From positions 1 to 64,000 of the forward strand of contig WQVD01000012.1 in assembly GCA_009781755.1 (NCBI GenBank): 64,000 bases of DNA. The letters run 5' to 3'. Positions within the stretch are counted from its first letter, which is position 1, and each line of letters begins with the position of its first letter. Positions 62,101-64,000 of this stretch are shown here, in pieces. The translations under genes were made by a program, and so were the position numbers. The notes beneath the pieces were generated by a model that did not search any database, had not been told where the DNA came from, and saw only the letters and a list, made by a program, of their open reading frames with translations. The DNA is from Defluviitaleaceae bacterium (GTDB lineage Bacteria; Bacillota; Clostridia; Lachnospirales; WQUN01).

Positions 62101-62542
62101 AGTTTTGCACATAAGAAGCGTTGCCGAACTGAGGTGCGCCAAGGCCGAATTGCACGCCAGCAGCAGCATTCAGTACTGACAACAGATTGCCTGCCACAGC
62201 AGGATCAAATGCGCCAACAGGCATAGGGGTGCCGGTGGTTTGCCAAGCTTCTACATCTGCCATGTTGCCGTTAGCATCAAGCACTTGCTCTACTGCGCCA
62301 AAGCGAACAGCTTGACCGCTGCCGCCTTCAAGCGTCAACAGAATGTTGATGCCATCGGGGCTGATTGCCCATTGGTCGCGGATCAATGCCAGATCCAAGG
62401 TGAGCGTGTGGATACGAGGTGTGCCGTCTGCGTTAACAAACTGCGTTACGCCAGACGCACCAAACACGTTCATGGACGGTACCATTGCCAACGCCATAAC
62501 GAGCGCTAGGAACAGTGCGACTTTCTTTTTGAGATTCTTCAT
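59141..62542 (-). CDS. Large secreted surface protein with C-terminal stalk-like domain
   Basis: An 1133-residue exported protein. A clear signal peptide (KKKVALFLALVMALAMVPSMNVFGA) is followed by long beta-rich, Gly/Asn/Pro-rich sequence with almost no Cys, as in S-layer or wall proteins. The C-terminal 125 residues (MVGHNLVNLRGIQEVLGGTV...VDGSFYVMLSGLPALIG) resemble the copper-amine-oxidase-N/stalk domain. GGAAGGAG lies just before the ATG. Strong promoter, long leader and strong terminator suggest high expression. Attachment mode is not clear: there is no SLH repeat, sortase motif or membrane anchor. Confidence 0.82.
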   Translation of the reverse strand: MKNLKKKVALFLALVMALAMVPSMNVFGASGVTQFVNADGTPRIHTLTLDLALIRDQWAISPDGINILLTLEGGSGQAVRFGAVEQVLDANGNMADVEAWQTTGTPMPVGAFDPAVAGNLLSVLNAAAGVQFGLGAPQFGNASYVQNFWFRTRFQRLEGRNGREALLNIVYNPTNRLLDPATGLPVDPAASGPAQLPGQIGQVPHTATGALQIPLVIRANHNDAVLVGRNPLNNEELFRLPLINPPQSGVTITRQGDVPTFETAVRLGAPGTNDAGTIRIMENQPGALTGLRADTHLDGTYTRSIRLLAPEGYRWSTDPLMGTTGGATVRTYRGAGSGFQLVPNMNGVGAGGYRFTHVGATYNGRDTYIVRVALNRVPGAAGNITDGLVISGLWLVPIIQGLPEGEINVDVGIGAWAWGSGAGEATTLNILPGTPANTIANPAGGAFIHPPGWNPMLYGFSPSAVTDALGNVHGLRRIPAWLSWAVDSAGNPTGHARSNHTEWTGLNSNSVQQSFETWFNLPVGAAGRAEWRSEPWRSAHNTGDFHQYVVQRVFIDQIYGAGATLANAWGLRTVEAVTVGIRTHIVGGASAVGQGWTPAQDNNAAWRNNIVVARRVAAGLTLSASAPTDRITGAFLGYGGYNAWSATITLQETTAGAWDAGAMFFLSQLNFNVVQEGVVITDVRARINRDNWDAHAGNITPSIGYALEGLDVRYLIGNSNAGSFNESGVSLALNRSAVGVTAPRRLDIQFRFNLEPGFAARHGNEVQIEVTGDALTRLPEGSQTVFTVMNAIDPVSVERVGNVAQAIVSGMMNVLEPTQLPNFVLTENVQGALPMGSEIWVYLGGGLDPFNINITAPVATVAPGSNLQLSTPVRRVHPTSGDVVWVFTVQRASFQGQQGVVTFSNMTAHDGFILPAVPYHVVFTGPAFARNDIRVGEVSGNASSSSAGNWVAASILPGIAATARFETAAYGGEVIVFGDFDLDYAHGIGGGQPGTGGPGTGQPAGPTPDFIIPVNRPSVVNAAPLMVGHNLVNLRGIQEVLGGTVTREPSPQTGRNLTAFTLPHAASAVTTVNIYNEEATVIVAGQPLTPGPFGVVRVDGSFYVMLSGLPALIGYTGVVNGNFLHLYAIGNGQ

Positions 62543-62800
62543 ACTTTCTCCTTCCGGTTTCTGTAATTTGTGTACGGTCTTTGACCGCCACGATTACCGT
62601 TTCGGGCTTTTTGTATTCGCCCTTGTTGCATGCTGACTTATACAGCCAGCCCTTCTACGCTGTGTCAACCCGCACAGTGTGAAACGATGGTACTATGCCG
62701 TTGACGGTTCACATTCACGCCCCGGGCACCTCCCATTCGAACCGGTACCTCCTTTCCCTTATTAAGACGATTTATCGCCTTTTTATAATGAGTCCGTGGG
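62543..62800 (-). other. Long leader of the surface-protein gene
   Basis: About 260 bases of untranslated leader. From the start it can form AAGGCGAT-AA-ATCGTCTT, then holds AAAGGAGG before a 23-codon frame (62736-62665), then GACGGTTCAC-type stems and GGCGGTC...GACCG near the gene. Long leaders on abundant surface-layer messages commonly stabilise them; that role here is inference. Confidence 0.45.
62665..62736 (-). CDS. Possible 23-residue leader peptide
   Basis: ATG at 62736, with AAAGGAGG eleven bases upstream, opens a short frame (MGGARGVNVNRQRHSTIVSH and three more residues) that ends at TGA. Position within the leader suggests a regulatory leader peptide. Such short frames also arise by chance, and the ribosome-site spacing is long. 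Confidence 0.25.
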   Translation of the reverse strand: MGGARGVNVNRQRHSTIVSHCAG

Positions 62801-62830
62801 AATATAGCATGTAGGATTTTGTCTGTGCAA
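62801..62830 (-). promoter_or_regulatory. Promoter of the surface-protein gene
   Basis: On the minus strand TTGCAC and TATATT are separated by 18 bases, with TG at the extended -10 position (TGCTATATT). The rest of the gap to 63023 is AT-rich and must hold the divergent promoter of the ABC gene, which I could not place. Confidence 0.55.
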
Positions 62831-63023
62831 CCTTTTTACGCAATTGTAATAAAGTTGTAATATTACCTGCCATTCCCTTACGTTGCGGTTAGTATAAATA
62901 AAAGCGGCGGTTTTATCCACTGCTTTTATGATTTGTTATGCAGATGTAATAATGACTCCGAGTGGCAACGTTGTATCGCTTCCTATATAATTAGCAAAAA
63001 TTGATCTTGGCTTGGAGGCGACC

Positions 63024-64000
63024 ATGCGCTTGGTTTGGCCGTATTGGCGGAAGTATCGGGTACAGATTACGGTGGGGATGCTTTGCTTGATTGTGGGTAC
63101 GTTTATGGATTTATTGATTCCCACGATTGTTTCGCGAATAATTGACCAAGGTGTGATGGCGGAAGATTTAGACCGTGTGTTGCGTTTGGGCGGTTTGATG
63201 TTGCTGGTTACGGGCGTGGGCGCGGTTTTTACGGTGGGGCGCTGTATTATATCCAGCCGAGTGTCGCAGCAGTTTGGTGCGGATTTGCGGGTGGATTTGT
63301 TCGCACAGATTAATCGGTTTTCGTATGCGGCCATTGGCAAACGAGATACGGCTGGATTGATTACACGCATGACCAACGATACGGCGCAGTTGGTGGGTTT
63401 TACGAATTCTTTAATGCGGATGTTTTTGCGATCACCGGTGTTGTTGGTGGGTGCAGTGACGATGACGCTGTTGTTGAATCCACGGTTGGCATTGGTGTTG
63501 GCGGGGGTTGTGCCGCTGATTGCGTTATTAATGTACATAAGTATGAAGGTGGGTTTTCCGCTGTTTACGCGGTTACAAGAGGCTTTGGACGCGAATAATG
63601 CCGTGACGCGGGAATATTTGTCGGGCGTGCGCGTGGTAAAGGCGTACAACACGTTTGACCAGGAAGAGGCACGGTTTGACAGCACAAATACGACGTTGGC
63701 GGCCACGGCTACCAAAGCGCAACGCATGGTGGGGATTTTTTTTCCCATCATATCCTTCGCGGTGAATGCGGGGCTGGTGCTGACGTTGTGGCTGGCACGG
63801 GATTGGGTTGCCGGGTCACAGATGCAAGTCGGGCAGTTGGTGGCGTTTTTGAATTACATGATGCAGATTTCGATGGCGTTGGGTATGTTGTTTAATGTGT
63901 ATCAGATGCTGGTACGTGCGCGGGCATCTGCCGTGCGCGTGGGCGAAGTGCTGGCCGAACCCGACACGGCGCAGCAGTTGGGCGCGGCCATTACCCCCAC
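63024..64000 (+). CDS. ABC exporter, N-terminal part (cut by the window edge)
   Basis: A frame open to the last base, 325 codons visible. TTGGAGG precedes the ATG. The product begins MRLVWPYWRKYRVQITVGML and has the five to six membrane helices of a type IV ABC exporter (IPTIVSRIIDQGVM; DTAGLITRMTNDTAQL is the family motif before helix 3; LTLWLARDWVAGSQMQVGQL). The ATPase domain should follow beyond the window. Exporters of this layout often occur as heterodimer pairs, so a second gene may follow. Confidence 0.9.
   Translation, partial: MRLVWPYWRKYRVQITVGMLCLIVGTFMDLLIPTIVSRIIDQGVMAEDLDRVLRLGGLMLLVTGVGAVFTVGRCIISSRVSQQFGADLRVDLFAQINRFSYAAIGKRDTAGLITRMTNDTAQLVGFTNSLMRMFLRSPVLLVGAVTMTLLLNPRLALVLAGVVPLIALLMYISMKVGFPLFTRLQEALDANNAVTREYLSGVRVVKAYNTFDQEEARFDSTNTTLAATATKAQRMVGIFFPIISFAVNAGLVLTLWLARDWVAGSQMQVGQLVAFLNYMMQISMALGMLFNVYQMLVRARASAVRVGEVLAEPDTAQQLGAAITP

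Noticed and set aside
62725-62760. tRNA-like GGTTCGAAT motif on the minus strand
   Set aside because: No acceptor, D or anticodon stems can be built around it; it lies in the surface-protein leader.
62936-63751. 271-codon minus-strand frame opposite the ABC exporter gene
   Set aside because: The plus strand encodes a convincing transporter with ribosome site and family motifs over the same DNA.

Overview
The window looks like a chromosomal contig from an uncultured anaerobic Clostridia-type Firmicute. Supporting signs are the rpmF-plsX-acpP-rnc cluster, SpoIIM-family and DUF5711-type membrane proteins, a K+-dependent-type membrane pyrophosphatase, a MoxR/DUF58/transglutaminase operon, secreted proteins with stalk (copper-amine-oxidase-N-like) and WG-repeat domains, strong AGGAGG ribosome sites and consensus sigma-A promoters. 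Most genes are GC-moderate to GC-rich. Two AT-rich islands (about 7.79-9.54 kb and 31.5-33.4 kb) look acquired. No tRNA, rRNA, CRISPR array or transposase was seen.

Layout, left to right. 0-7.3 kb: small cysteine-rich proteins of an unrecognised family, an AlkZ-related protein, and a nucleotidyltransferase coupled to a UvrA-like ATPase. 7.3-10.3 kb: AT-rich island with a Phd/ParE-type toxin-antitoxin pair, an unknown 350-residue protein and a YwaF-type membrane protein. 10.3-16.4 kb (minus strand): a phosphatase lipoprotein, pyrophosphatase HppA and an MBL-fold hydrolase. 16.5-26.1 kb (minus strand): a tightly packed run of decarboxylase, ABC exporter, small membrane protein, nadE, DUF5711, SpoIIM, membrane amidohydrolase, rnhB and yraN. 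26.4-28.6 kb: ribosomal protein L32 and fatty acid/phospholipid genes with RNase III. 28.6-31.4 kb: a sugar epimerase, a small DUF2922-like gene with a long structured leader, and a methyltransferase.

31.5-33.4 kb: a type II restriction-modification pair (NotI-like nuclease) whose methyltransferase reading frame is shifted. 33.4-36.4 kb: GH13 glycosidase and a radical SAM protein. 36.4-39.7 kb: RelB/YafQ toxin-antitoxin, MreB and a Na/Pi-cotransporter-PhoU protein. 39.7-40.5 kb: a gene-free stretch with a near-perfect ~97-bp inverted repeat and further hairpins. 40.5-51.5 kb: MoxR-DUF58-transglutaminase, then a MacB-like ABC system in which a 1122-residue surface protein lies between ATPase and permease. 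51.7-56.2 kb: maf, a lipoprotein, acpS, a WG-repeat protein interrupted by an in-frame TAG, a 38-codon gene and a membrane phosphoesterase. 56.3-59.1 kb: uxuA/uxuB hexuronate catabolism. 59.1-64 kb: an abundant-looking 1133-residue surface protein with a long leader, divergent from a truncated ABC exporter gene.

The observations most worth checking are the frameshifted methyltransferase beside an intact restriction enzyme, the amber codon separating WG repeats from a membrane anchor, the long inverted repeat at 39.8-40.0 kb, a dispersed 27-bp palindrome that has entered two genes in frame, the structured leader behind a perfect promoter at 30.1 kb, and the cysteine-module family at the left end. 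All identifications come from reading the sequence; no database search was possible.
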